This document shows, one piece after another, positions 49,615 to 58,172 of a stretch of 64,000 nt of DNA. The notes under the pieces were generated by a model. That model saw only the letters and a list, made by a program, of their open reading frames with translations. It was not told the DNA's origin and did not search any database. Positions within the stretch are counted from its first letter, which is position 1. Every line of letters starts with the position of its first letter. This DNA is from Klebsiella pneumoniae (GTDB lineage: Bacteria; Myxococcota_A; UBA796; SXON01): assembly GCA_945861635.1 (NCBI GenBank), contig CAMAWH010000017.1:1-64000 (forward strand). The letters run 5' to 3'. Position numbers and translations under genes: made by a program.

Positions 49615-50742
49615 TCAGTCGCGACCACGAAAGAACGTGGGAATGTCGTAGTCGTCCGTCCGAATCGTGTCGAAACCGCTTGCCGCACCGCCGCCGCGGC
49701 CGCCCGACATGTTTCCGTTCACAACGCGCTGCAGCTTGACTTCCGCGGGCGGATTGTTGCGTCCGCCGCCGGGCGCCGACCCGCGGGCTTCCTGAAATCC
49801 AGTTGCAACCACGGTAACCCGCACCTCATCTCCCATCGACTCATCGGTGACGAGGCCGAAAATCACATTCTCGTCCTCCGCCGTCTCCTCCGCCACCATC
49901 TGCGCCGCCTCACTCACCTCGTACAAGGTGAGTGAGGAAGAACCCGTGAAGTTCAGGAGAACGCTCGTGGCGCCGGAGATCGACAGGTCATCAAGCAGCG
50001 GCGAGGAAATCGCCTGTTGGGCCGCATCCACCGCGCGGTGCGCGCCGCGCCCCTTGCCGACGCCCATGAGCGCACGGCCCTTGTTCGCCATGATCGTGCG
50101 CACATCGGCGAAATCGACGTTGATGACGCCGAGCCCGGAAATGAGGTCGGAAATCCCTTTCACCGCCTGCAGCAGCACGTCGTCCGCCATGCCGAACGCC
50201 TCCTGCATGGTGGTTCGGTCGGACGCCGTCGCAAGGAGGCGTTGGTTGGGAACAGTGATCAGCGTGTCAACGTGCAGCATCATGGCCTCTATGCCTTCTT
50301 CGGCCTGACGCCGCCGGCGGCGTCCTTCGAACGCGAACGGGCGGGTGACAACGCCGACGGTGAGCGCACCCAACTCGCGGGCCACCTCACACACGACAGG
50401 CGCCGCGCCCGTGCCCGTGCCGCCGCCCATACCGGCGGTCACGAAAACCATGTCTGCCCCTGCAATGAGCTCGGCCACACGGTCACGATCTTCCAATGCG
50501 GCCTCACGCCCAACCTCCGGATCGGCGCCGGCGCCGAGGCCCTTCGTGAGTTGCGCGCCAAGTTGGAAACGACGCGGCGCCAACGACCGTTTCAGGTCCT
50601 GAGCGTCGGTGTTCACCGCGACGAATTCGACGTTGATGAGGCCCGCGCGGACCATGTTGTTGACGGCATTGCCGCCGCCGCCACCGACGCCGATGACTTT
50701 GATGCGTGCGCCGATCAGTTCATTTTCTACGATATCAATCAT
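49615..50742 (-). CDS. ftsZ: Cell division GTPase FtsZ
   Basis: The 375-residue protein has the tubulin-like signatures [33 protein letters not shown] (the GGGTGTG loop), and the conserved C-terminal peptide [12 protein letters not shown]. It polymerises into the division ring. A GAGG ribosome site lies five bases before the ATG. It is the last gene of the dcw cluster and directly follows ftsQ. ftsA, normally between them, is absent. Confidence 0.97.
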   Translation of the reverse strand: MIDIVENELIGARIKVIGVGGGGGNAVNNMVRAGLINVEFVAVNTDAQDLKRSLAPRRFQLGAQLTKGLGAGADPEVGREAALEDRDRVAELIAGADMVFVTAGMGGGTGTGAAPVVCEVARELGALTVGVVTRPFAFEGRRRRRQAEEGIEAMMLHVDTLITVPNQRLLATASDRTTMQEAFGMADDVLLQAVKGISDLISGLGVINVDFADVRTIMANKGRALMGVGKGRGAHRAVDAAQQAISSPLLDDLSISGATSVLLNFTGSSSLTLYEVSEAAQMVAEETAEDENVIFGLVTDESMGDEVRVTVVATGFQEARGSAPGGGRNNPPAEVKLQRVVNGNMSGGRGGGAASGFDTIRTDDYDIPTFFRGRD

Positions 50743-50759
50743 GGCAACCTCGGGGGGGA

Positions 50760-50780
50760 TTCCTGCATGCCTGTCAGGAA
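50760..50780 (-). promoter_or_regulatory. Inverted repeat in the ftsQ-ftsZ gap
   Basis: Perfect 6-bp arms (ttcctg / caggaa) flank 9 bases, 18 bp upstream of the ftsZ ATG in the 81-bp gap. It could be an operator or a leader hairpin for ftsZ. The rest of the gap is G/C-run-rich and shows no clear promoter. Confidence 0.35.
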
Positions 50781-50823
50781 ATGGGATGGTAGGACGGGGG
50801 GTGGGAAAATCAGGCGGGAAAGG

Positions 50824-51537
50824 TCAAAGTGGCGTGACCACGGCGAGCTGAAGGGAGCCCAGGTCGACGCGGTGAGGGCGGGAAAGGTCCAATCCACGGG
50901 CATGGAGGGAATCGAGGCGAGCGAGCATCTCTGCGTCGCGAAATCCGAGTAGAACCTCGCCCCCATTTCGAAGGCCGAGCGTATAACCCGCACGGGCGTC
51001 GAAGTGCACGTTGGAAATATCGCTTTCCGAAAGTCCGCCACGACCCGCTGCCGCTGAAATCAACGTGAGCCCATCCTGCACGATACGGCGGGCCAGCGCG
51101 GGCTGGGCATCGGCGAACGTCGGATCGATTCCGGTCAGGAAAGGATGGTCCAGCTCCCCCATGGTTGCGCGAGTGAACGGCACGCCGTTCGAATCGACGA
51201 GGAAAAGATCAATCCCAAGCTGGAGGATCGCGGTTGCTTCCCGCTCCTCGACTCGAATCACCACCGTGTCAGGAAAAGTGCGACGTGCCTCGGCACGTCG
51301 AATCCACGGGTGACGCTCAACGCCACGAACCGCGGCGTCGAGGTCCAATGAAACCAGCGGATCTCCGCTCGGCAGGTCGGCAAGGTGGCGAATCTCCGCC
51401 TCGCCCGCCCTGGAATTGCCGACGATGCGCACGACGCGATATCGGAGCAGGTCGGACGCCAGCATCACCCACGCAACACCCCCGAGCATGCCGAGGGTGG
51501 CAAACGTGACGGCAATGGAGCGAAGAGGGAAACGCAT
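50824..51537 (-). CDS. ftsQ: Cell division protein FtsQ (POTRA domain)
   Basis: The 237 residues have an N-terminal membrane helix (SIAVTFATLGMLGGVAWVML), a POTRA domain (LLRYRVVRIVGNSRAGEAEIRHLADLPSGDPLVSLDLDA in outline) and the FtsQ beta domain (HPWIRRAEARRTFPDTVVIRVEEREATAIL, FLVDSNGVPF). It links early and late divisome parts in the periplasm. It is 63 bp after ddl, with a promoter-like sequence in that gap, and 81 bp before ftsZ. Confidence 0.92.
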   Translation of the reverse strand: MRFPLRSIAVTFATLGMLGGVAWVMLASDLLRYRVVRIVGNSRAGEAEIRHLADLPSGDPLVSLDLDAAVRGVERHPWIRRAEARRTFPDTVVIRVEEREATAILQLGIDLFLVDSNGVPFTRATMGELDHPFLTGIDPTFADAQPALARRIVQDGLTLISAAAGRGGLSESDISNVHFDARAGYTLGLRNGGEVLLGFRDAEMLARLDSLHARGLDLSRPHRVDLGSLQLAVVTPL

Positions 51538-51557
51538 GGGGCAAGCGGGGTGCTACG

Positions 51558-51586
51558 GTTGTACCGAAGGTCAACGCTCTTGACAA
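51558..51586 (-). promoter_or_regulatory. Putative promoter for ftsQ-ftsZ
   Basis: Minus strand: TTGTCA (51586-51581), 17 bp, TACAAC (51563-51558). The -35 matches 5 of 6 and the -10 matches 4 of 6 consensus bases. The -35 box lies inside an inverted repeat (CTCTTG/CAAGAG arms, 51577-51594). It lies within the 63-bp ddl-ftsQ gap, after a chain of overlapping genes, and would let ftsQ-ftsZ be expressed apart from the wall genes. Confidence 0.45.
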
Positions 51587-51600
51587 GCCAAGAGTGAAAT

Positions 51601-52524
51601 TTATTTTCCGAAGTCCGGCACGTGACAGCGAGCGCCCAGCAGCAAGCGCTCAACCAGATCGGCGAAACTCATCCCGACCTCTCCGGCAGCCATGGGTGAA
51701 AGCGACGTTTCCGTCATTCCCGGTAGGGTGTTGATCTCAAGGAACCAGGGCGTGCCGTCGGCGTCCACGATGAAATCGGCGCGGGCGACACCGCCGAGTC
51801 CAAGCGTTCGATAGGCGGTGACCGCAGCGGCCTGCGCGAGCGCCGCGGTGCGCGGCGCAATCGGTGCCGGAACGACGTACTTCGTCTTGCCCTTTGTATA
51901 CTTCGCTTCGAAGTCAAACAGCCCGCTTTCCGGAACGATCGCAACCACGGGCAACGCAGTGCCCTCGAGCACCGCAACCGTGATTTCCTCACCGGCGATG
52001 AATTCCTCCAGCAAAACCTCCTCGGCGAACTCGAGGCAATACACGAGCGCGGCCTCCAACTCCGCGGCGTCGAGACATTTTCGGATGCCCAGCGTCGAGC
52101 CGCCTTCCGGCGTTTTCGCCATTGCCGGGAATCGCAGGTCGGCCGGAAATGCGTCGCCCCGGCGCCACACCCGGTCGGCGGGCATTTGCACGATCGAACC
52201 CCGCAACATGCGCTTGGTTGCGATCTTGTCCATCGCGATAGCGCTCCCACGGACACCGGATCCGGTGTAGGGCACCCGCAATACCTCGCAGAGGCCCTGC
52301 ACGCAGCCGTCCTCACCGAGGGGGCCGTGCAGCGCCAGCCACGCATGCGTCACGTTCGCCGAACGGATTTTTTCCGCGAGATCGCGTCCGACGTCAATGT
52401 CGACGACATTCCAGCCGCGGGAGCGGAGCGCACCCGAAACCGCGGCGCCCGACTTCAACGATATAGGGCGCTCCGGAGAAATACCGCCCATTAGAACACC
52501 AATTACTGCCGCTGACTTGTCCAT
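51601..52524 (-). CDS. ddl: D-alanine--D-alanine ligase
   Basis: The 307-residue ATP-grasp enzyme starts MDKSAAVIGVLMGGISPERPISLKSG (outline). It has LHGPLGEDGCVQG, GVRGSAIAMDKIATKRML, EGGSTLGIRK, EEFIAGEEITVAVL and FLEINTLPGMTETSL, matching the family motifs. It makes the D-Ala-D-Ala dipeptide used by MurF. The start at 52524 is far downstream of the open frame's first ATG (52806), which would overlap murB by 280 bp. It lies one base after murB. Confidence 0.95.
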   Translation of the reverse strand: MDKSAAVIGVLMGGISPERPISLKSGAAVSGALRSRGWNVVDIDVGRDLAEKIRSANVTHAWLALHGPLGEDGCVQGLCEVLRVPYTGSGVRGSAIAMDKIATKRMLRGSIVQMPADRVWRRGDAFPADLRFPAMAKTPEGGSTLGIRKCLDAAELEAALVYCLEFAEEVLLEEFIAGEEITVAVLEGTALPVVAIVPESGLFDFEAKYTKGKTKYVVPAPIAPRTAALAQAAAVTAYRTLGLGGVARADFIVDADGTPWFLEINTLPGMTETSLSPMAAGEVGMSFADLVERLLLGARCHVPDFGK

Positions 52525-52525
52525 C

Positions 52526-53266
52526 TCACAACCTCCCGCCCCGCCCCGGGGCCGCCAATCGTTCTTCCAACTCCACGCCAGTGGCGGTGCGCACGCGCTC
52601 GCGAACGGCCGCCACCAAAAGCCGCAGATCCCGCGGCGTGGCCTCCCCACGATTGAGGAGGACCGCGGCGTCGTCCTCTGCAAGCGCCGCGCCATGCAGC
52701 CGGACCGCACCCAGCCGGCCCAGCAACTCGCGCAGCGAAACGCCGCGACGCCTCGGCTCGCGAAACGCCATTCCAGCACGAGGAACAATGACCTTCGCGT
52801 CTGCACGTAGGACTGCGCTCACGACGAGCGCCTTGGGATCGACCGTCGCATCCGCAGTCTCCTCGAAGCCACGCCCCTTGAACCGCCGCACACGCACAAT
52901 TGCCGGCGCGATCCAGCCGTCCTCAAGCCCGTCGGCCAGGGTACCGGGCGCCCTGCGAAACACCGAAAACCCATCCCGGAGACCGAGAAGCGCCAGCGGG
53001 GTGGACGCTCCAATGTGGACTCCGTCCGCGCTCCCGTGCAAAAACTCGAACCCGGAACCCAATCGAAGCGCCAATCCGGTGAGCCCTCCCTCCGGCGGCA
53101 GGCTATCGGAAAATGGCGGAATGGGGCGGATAATGACCTTGTCAGACCGCGCGGCGCGAACCGCCGCGACCAATTCAACCTCATCACGCACCTCCACCCA
53201 ACGCTCAAACGTACCCGGGCACGCGCGCAGCGGAAGGTGATGTGCAATCGGCTCTTCCTCACGCAA
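52526..53266 (-). CDS. murB: Degenerate MurB-like protein (UDP-N-acetylenolpyruvoylglucosamine reductase fold)
   Basis: The position between murC and ddl and the C-terminal LLNRGEATPRDLRLLVAAVRERV, then TGVELEERL, identify a MurB homologue. It has only 246 residues against about 300. The FAD-phosphate loop GGGSN is replaced by RPIPPFSDS. The IPGTVGGAL loop is reduced to APGTLADGLEDG. The YRxS segment with the catalytic Arg is missing, and the proton-donating Ser region (VSxxHANF) reads LAEDDAAVLL. The FAD site and catalysis are probably lost. The frame is intact and tightly coupled (8-bp overlap with murC), which argues for a maintained non-enzymatic role. Confidence 0.78.
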   Translation of the reverse strand: MREEEPIAHHLPLRACPGTFERWVEVRDEVELVAAVRAARSDKVIIRPIPPFSDSLPPEGGLTGLALRLGSGFEFLHGSADGVHIGASTPLALLGLRDGFSVFRRAPGTLADGLEDGWIAPAIVRVRRFKGRGFEETADATVDPKALVVSAVLRADAKVIVPRAGMAFREPRRRGVSLRELLGRLGAVRLHGAALAEDDAAVLLNRGEATPRDLRLLVAAVRERVRTATGVELEERLAAPGRGGRL

Positions 53267-54632
53267 TCCGGTCTCCCAACGGCTGACAGATCCGGTTCAC
53301 ATCGCCTGCGCCGAGCGTGATGACAACATCTCCCGCACGCACCGAGCCGGCCAAGTGATCGATCGCCGCATCGAGGCTGGAAGCGGCGAATACGCTGCGA
53401 TGGCCGTGCTCGACGAGTCCTTGCACGAGGGCCTCCTGCGTGGCGCCCGGAATTGGCGATTCCCCCGCGGCATAGATCGGACAGACGACCACATGGGCGG
53501 CACGATTGAACGAACGACAGAATTCCTGCAACAAATCGTGGACGCGCGAGTAGCGATGCGGTTGGAACACTGCGACGATCCGGCGCCCCTCGTAGCCCTC
53601 CGCCGCCGCATCCAGCGTGGCCTGAATCTCGACGGGATGGTGACCGTAATCGTCGATAATTAAAACGCCGCCCCTGTCGGCGCGCTCCGAAAATCGCCGA
53701 TCGACGCCACCGAACTCGAAAAGTCCGCGCTGAACATCCGCAAAGGGAATGTCGAGTTCCATGCTGACCGCCGTTGCCGCGAGCGCGTTGAGCACGTTGT
53801 GTCGGCCCGGAATGGCAAGCCGCAGGTCCCCCAGCGCGTCGTCTCCCTTCCACACGCGGAACTCAAGAAATCGCCCGTCGGCCCGGATGCGGTCAGCACG
53901 GTACTCGGCCTGAGTAGCCAGCCCATACGTCAGGTACCGACGGCGTAATCGGGGAAGGATCCGCTGGACGACGGGATGATCCAGACAGACGACCGAAAAT
54001 CCATAGAACGGAACCTTGTTGGCAAAATGGACGAAGGCATCCACCAGGCGCTCGAACTCCCCCCAATGCTCCATATGCTCGGGATCGATATTGGTTACCA
54101 CCGCAACGGTTGGATCGAGCATGAGAAAGGAGCCGTCGGATTCGTCCGCCTCCGCTACGAGGTAGTCACCCTGACCGAGGCGGGCGCTGGATCCGAAATG
54201 ATCCAACCGACCGCCGATGACGACCGTCGGGTCAAGCCCGCAGGCGTGGAGACACTTCGCGACCATCGATGTGGTCGTCGTTTTTCCGTGTGTCCCTGCA
54301 ATGCCGACGCCGTACTTCATTCGCATCAACTCGGCGAGCATCTCCGCGCGAGGGATGACGGGAACCTTGTTCGCCAACGCCGCCAGGATCTCGGGGTTGT
54401 CGTCGCGAATTGCCGTCGATTTTACGACGACGTCGGCACCCGCGACGTTTTCGGCCCGGTGACCGATCTCGATGGAGCCACCCAGGGTGCGCAACCGCGC
54501 TACCGCAGCGCCTTCCTTGGCGTCGGACCCCGTGACCGCGAATTGCATGTTGAGCAGCACCTCCGCGATGCCGCTCATTCCGCTTCCGCCAATGCCAACA
54601 AAATGCACGCGGCGTACCTTTCCCCGAAACAT
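53259..54632 (-). CDS. murC: UDP-N-acetylmuramate--L-alanine ligase
   Basis: The 457-residue Mur ligase begins MFRGKVRRVHFVGIGGSGMSG (outline), the MurC Rossmann signature. It has GIAGTHGKTTTTSMVAKCL (ATP P-loop), EADESDGSFL, NIDPEHMEHWG, and DDYGHHPVEI and FQPHRYSR at the C-terminal domain. It adds the first L-Ala to UDP-MurNAc. The ATG at 54632 shares one base with the ftsW stop (TGATG). The longer frame upstream runs antisense-like through ftsW and is not coding. murG, normally between ftsW and murC, is absent. Confidence 0.96.
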   Translation of the reverse strand: MFRGKVRRVHFVGIGGSGMSGIAEVLLNMQFAVTGSDAKEGAAVARLRTLGGSIEIGHRAENVAGADVVVKSTAIRDDNPEILAALANKVPVIPRAEMLAELMRMKYGVGIAGTHGKTTTTSMVAKCLHACGLDPTVVIGGRLDHFGSSARLGQGDYLVAEADESDGSFLMLDPTVAVVTNIDPEHMEHWGEFERLVDAFVHFANKVPFYGFSVVCLDHPVVQRILPRLRRRYLTYGLATQAEYRADRIRADGRFLEFRVWKGDDALGDLRLAIPGRHNVLNALAATAVSMELDIPFADVQRGLFEFGGVDRRFSERADRGGVLIIDDYGHHPVEIQATLDAAAEGYEGRRIVAVFQPHRYSRVHDLLQEFCRSFNRAAHVVVCPIYAAGESPIPGATQEALVQGLVEHGHRSVFAASSLDAAIDHLAGSVRAGDVVITLGAGDVNRICQPLGDRIA

Positions 54633-55783
54633 CACGCGGTCACCCCGGTAATGGTCGGAATCATGGCGGGCGCGCCCTTCGCGCCCTTCTCCGCCGCTTC
54701 CTCTGTCGCTGCGGAAACGGAGAGCAGAATTCCGACCGCCGCCAGGTTCACCATCATGGCACTCGCCCCATAGCTCATGAATGGAAGCACCAATCCCTTC
54801 GGAGGAACCACGCTCATCACCACGCCCAGATTCAGGCATGCCTGCCCTACGATCATCACCGTGAACGTGCCCGCGAGGAGACCTCCGAACAGATCGGGCG
54901 CTCGGCGCGCGATGGAAAATCCACGCCATGCAAACAATCCGAACAACAGGAGAAGGAGGATCACGCCCCACAGGCCGAGTTCCTCGCCGATGACTGCAGC
55001 AATGAAGTCATTATGCGGTTCCGGGAGATAAAGCAGCTTCGCCTTTCCCAAGCCGAGACCCTGACCACCCAGGCCACCGTGATTGAGCGCCAACAGCGAC
55101 TGGCAGACCTGGTACCCCGGACCCGAGCAATCCGCGAACGGGTCCATGAAGCTCGTGATCCGGGCGCGGCGGTACGGTTCAGCGAGCATGACCACCGCGA
55201 GAAGCGCCGCGCCACCGCCGACAACGGAGAGAATCCAACTCCAACGCAGTCCGGCGAGAAAAAGCATCACGCAGGAAAGAACGCAGATGATCGCCGTCGA
55301 TCCGAAGTCCGGTTGGAGGATGATGCAGCCAAGCGGCAGCGCGAGACCGACGGCCGCCGGCAGGAGCACGTTTCGCACGTCGTGAATTGCGCCCCGATTC
55401 CGATCCAACCATGTGGCAAAGCAAATGAGCACGACCAACTTCGCGAGTTCGGCCGGTTGAAAATTCATTCCAGCGATATGAAACCACCGCTGCGCGCCGT
55501 TTGCGGCATGGCCCAAGCCGGGTACCCAAACCGCCACCAACGCGGCCAACGCCGCCCCGTACAAGGATGGTGCGAGCTTGATCAATCGCCGATAGGGCGT
55601 CGAGGCCCCGACCAGCAGGCACGTCAGGCCCAGCGCAACCGCCAGGCCCTGACGCTCGACATAATGGTAGGGATTGTTGCTCTCCTCGGCGGCGAGGAAT
55701 CCCGATGCTGAGTAGACCATGACCATCCCGAATGCGACGAGGACACAGGTGACGAAGATCAGGGGGATGTCGAACTTTTTCAT
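54632..55783 (-). CDS. ftsW: FtsW, SEDS-family peptidoglycan glycosyltransferase
   Basis: A 383-residue membrane protein with about ten helices. Family motifs are GMVMVYSASGF at the N-terminus, GLGHAANGAQRWFHIAGMNFQPAELAKL (outline) in the middle, LALNHGGLGGQGLGLGKAKLLYLPEPHNDFI (outline) in the large loop, and LPFMSYGASAMM at the end, typical for SEDS proteins. It polymerises lipid II at the septum together with FtsI. ATGA overlap with murD upstream, TGATG with murC downstream. Confidence 0.95.
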   Translation of the reverse strand: MKKFDIPLIFVTCVLVAFGMVMVYSASGFLAAEESNNPYHYVERQGLAVALGLTCLLVGASTPYRRLIKLAPSLYGAALAALVAVWVPGLGHAANGAQRWFHIAGMNFQPAELAKLVVLICFATWLDRNRGAIHDVRNVLLPAAVGLALPLGCIILQPDFGSTAIICVLSCVMLFLAGLRWSWILSVVGGGAALLAVVMLAEPYRRARITSFMDPFADCSGPGYQVCQSLLALNHGGLGGQGLGLGKAKLLYLPEPHNDFIAAVIGEELGLWGVILLLLLFGLFAWRGFSIARRAPDLFGGLLAGTFTVMIVGQACLNLGVVMSVVPPKGLVLPFMSYGASAMMVNLAAVGILLSVSAATEEAAEKGAKGAPAMIPTITGVTA

Positions 55784-57072
55784 GGGGATCTGCCCTCCGC
55801 GAGCGCTTGAAAGACTCTGCCGCGATGCTCAAAATTATCAAATTCGTCGAAGGACGCGCACGCGGGGGAAAGCACGACAGCGTCCCCAGGCTTGGCGACC
55901 GCCACGGCCGCCGCTACCGCGTCGGCCATGTGCGGGAAGACAGAGGCGGGTACATCCGCGAGCGCGAGGGCATCGCGGATAGCCGGACCGTCCTCTCCGA
56001 AACATAGAACGGCTCGCGCCCCTCGCAACGATTCGCTCATCGCCTCGTACCCCGCGCCCGCCTTCCCCCGCCCGCCAAGCAGCGCAACGAAGGGACGGTC
56101 CAGTCCAGAGTAAGCCGCCAACGCGGCGTCTACGTTCGTTGCCTTCGAGTCGTCAATCCAGGTGATGCCGTCAAGCGTCGCAACCGGTTGCATACGGTGC
56201 GGGAGACCGACGAGCGTGTCCAGCCGCAGGTCACGACGCCACAGCCCGGCGCTCACGGCCAGAAGTGCGGCGGCGGCGACATTTTCGCGATTGTGCATTC
56301 CGGGCAGGAGAAATCCCGCCAGCGAGACTGCGCCCGGGTCATGCACACCATCGAGAATCAGCGAATCACCAACGATTCGCACGCCTGGACTGTCACCGAG
56401 AAAGCAGCGGCGCCCGGGTTGAGCGTTCGCCAACCGAATCAGGCGTGGATCGCGCGCGGGGACAATCGCGCTATCCGTTGGACCCATTCTGGCGAACATC
56501 CGACATTTGTGCGCACCGTAATTTTCGAGCGAGCCGTGGCGCTCCAAATGATCGGGGGTCAGGTTGAGAATCGCCGCCGCCCGAGGATGGAAATCGCCCG
56601 GAAACTCCATTTGGTACGATGACACCTCGACCACCACTACATCCCACTCTCCGCCGATCGCGGTGGACAGGGGAACACCGATATTGCCGCCGATGAACGT
56701 ACGCAGGCCCGCCGCGGTACAAAGTTGGCCGAGAAGGTGGGTAGTAGTGCTTTTACCGTTGGTTCCGCTCACCGCGAGGATGGGCGCGGTCAACTGCGTG
56801 GACGCCCATGCGAGCTCACCGACCACGGCCACACCCGCATCGGCGGCCGCAACGAGATCCGGGTGTGCGGCCGCAACACCAGGGCTCACGACCACCAGAT
56901 CGGCACCCCCAATCTCGACACGGGGCGAGACGCCGTACCGGGCGGAGGCACCCTCCACGGTGGCCGCCGATTCACGCTGGTCAACACAAACAACCTGCTC
57001 TCCCAAGCGCACGAGCGCCTGGGCGGCAGCGACGCCGGACCGCGCCATTCCGTACACTACAACCTGACTCAT
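55780..57072 (-). CDS. murD: UDP-N-acetylmuramoylalanine--D-glutamate ligase
   Basis: The 430-residue Mur ligase starts MSQVVVYGMARSGVAAAQALV and has ILAVSGTNGKSTTTHLLGQL (P-loop), LNLTPDHLERHGSLENYGAHKCR (outline), WIDDSKATNVDAALAA and LLGGRGKAGAGY. It adds D-Glu to UDP-MurNAc-L-Ala. The ATG at 57072 overlaps the mraY stop by 4 bp. The further 28 upstream residues of the open frame are not conserved. Confidence 0.95.
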   Translation of the reverse strand: MSQVVVYGMARSGVAAAQALVRLGEQVVCVDQRESAATVEGASARYGVSPRVEIGGADLVVVSPGVAAAHPDLVAAADAGVAVVGELAWASTQLTAPILAVSGTNGKSTTTHLLGQLCTAAGLRTFIGGNIGVPLSTAIGGEWDVVVVEVSSYQMEFPGDFHPRAAAILNLTPDHLERHGSLENYGAHKCRMFARMGPTDSAIVPARDPRLIRLANAQPGRRCFLGDSPGVRIVGDSLILDGVHDPGAVSLAGFLLPGMHNRENVAAAALLAVSAGLWRRDLRLDTLVGLPHRMQPVATLDGITWIDDSKATNVDAALAAYSGLDRPFVALLGGRGKAGAGYEAMSESLRGARAVLCFGEDGPAIRDALALADVPASVFPHMADAVAAAVAVAKPGDAVVLSPACASFDEFDNFEHRGRVFQALAEGRSP

Positions 57073-58172
57073 CGCAATTTCAGCGTCGAGAGCGCGACCA
57101 GTGCGAGCAGTACGGAAATAATCCAGAATCGGACAATAATTTTGGGTTCGCCCCATCCTTCCTGCTCGAAATGGTGATGAATAGGCGCCATCTTGAACAC
57201 GCGCTTGCCCGTCCGTTTAAACACGACGACCTGGATCATCACGGACAGCGCCTCCATCACAAAAACGCCACCAACCAACGCCAACAAGATTTCGTGCTTC
57301 GTCAGAATCGCCATTGCCGCAAGGCTGCCGCCAATCGCAAGCGAACCGACATCGCCCATGAAGATCTGCGCTGGAAAGGCATTGTACCACAGGAATCCCA
57401 GCCCCATGCCCACGATGCCGAGCGCGAGGATTGCCATTTCGCCGGCACCGTCCACGTGGGGAATATTGAGATATTGTGAAAACTCGGTGTGCCCCGCAAC
57501 ATACGCCAGGACCGCAAACGTGCCCGCGCTGGTAATCGTGCACCCAATGGCGAGCCCATCGAGTCCATCGGTCAGGTTCACGGCGTTGGAGGCGCCGACG
57601 CAGATGAAAACACCGAAAAGAACGTACAGCCACCCAAGCGAGGTCGGCGCGCCCGGCCACAGCGCTTCGAAATTGATCGCCGCGTGCTTGTAGAATGGAA
57701 TGTGGAGCGTCGCGTCCGTCAGGCCCGTCACGTAAGCGGTCCCCAGCACACCGATGGCGATCAACGTCTGGAAAACCAATTTCCACCGGCCGGGCAGTCC
57801 GGCGCTTGACCGCTCGATAACTTTCTTCCAATCATCAATAAATCCGATCGCGCCGTACCCGAGCGTGATCGCCATGACCATCCAGACGCGCGGCTCGTCC
57901 AAACGGGCCCACAGGAGCGCGGTGACAAGCAGTCCGCCCAGCATGACGACGCCGCCCATTGTCGGCGTTCCCACCTTATTTTCCAAATGCTCACGCGGAC
58001 CCTCCGCACGGATGGTCTGCTCCATCTTTTTTCGACGCATCCACCCGATGAACGCCGGGTATGCTGCGTAGCAGAGGATCAGCGCCGTCACCATCGCACA
58101 TGCAGAGCGAAACGTGATGTACCGGAAGACGTTGAACGGGCCGCCCAGCGGAATCAACAGGTGGTAAAGCAT
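57069..58172 (-). CDS. mraY: Phospho-N-acetylmuramoyl-pentapeptide transferase MraY
   Basis: The 367-residue, ten-helix membrane enzyme has the family motifs ENKVGTPTMGGVVML, GFIDDWKKVI (DDxxK), NAVNLTDGLDGLAIG, GDVGSLAIGGSLAAMAI and MAPIHHHFEQEGWGEPKII. It makes lipid I from UDP-MurNAc-pentapeptide and undecaprenyl phosphate. It shares one base with the murF stop. Confidence 0.97.
   Translation of the reverse strand: MLYHLLIPLGGPFNVFRYITFRSACAMVTALILCYAAYPAFIGWMRRKKMEQTIRAEGPREHLENKVGTPTMGGVVMLGGLLVTALLWARLDEPRVWMVMAITLGYGAIGFIDDWKKVIERSSAGLPGRWKLVFQTLIAIGVLGTAYVTGLTDATLHIPFYKHAAINFEALWPGAPTSLGWLYVLFGVFICVGASNAVNLTDGLDGLAIGCTITSAGTFAVLAYVAGHTEFSQYLNIPHVDGAGEMAILALGIVGMGLGFLWYNAFPAQIFMGDVGSLAIGGSLAAMAILTKHEILLALVGGVFVMEALSVMIQVVVFKRTGKRVFKMAPIHHHFEQEGWGEPKIIVRFWIISVLLALVALSTLKLR

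Noticed and set aside
54633-54971. N-terminal extension of MurC of 113 residues
   Set aside because: It lies in another frame of ftsW, is Arg/Gly/Ser-rich, and MurC has a perfect family start at 54632 overlapping the ftsW stop.
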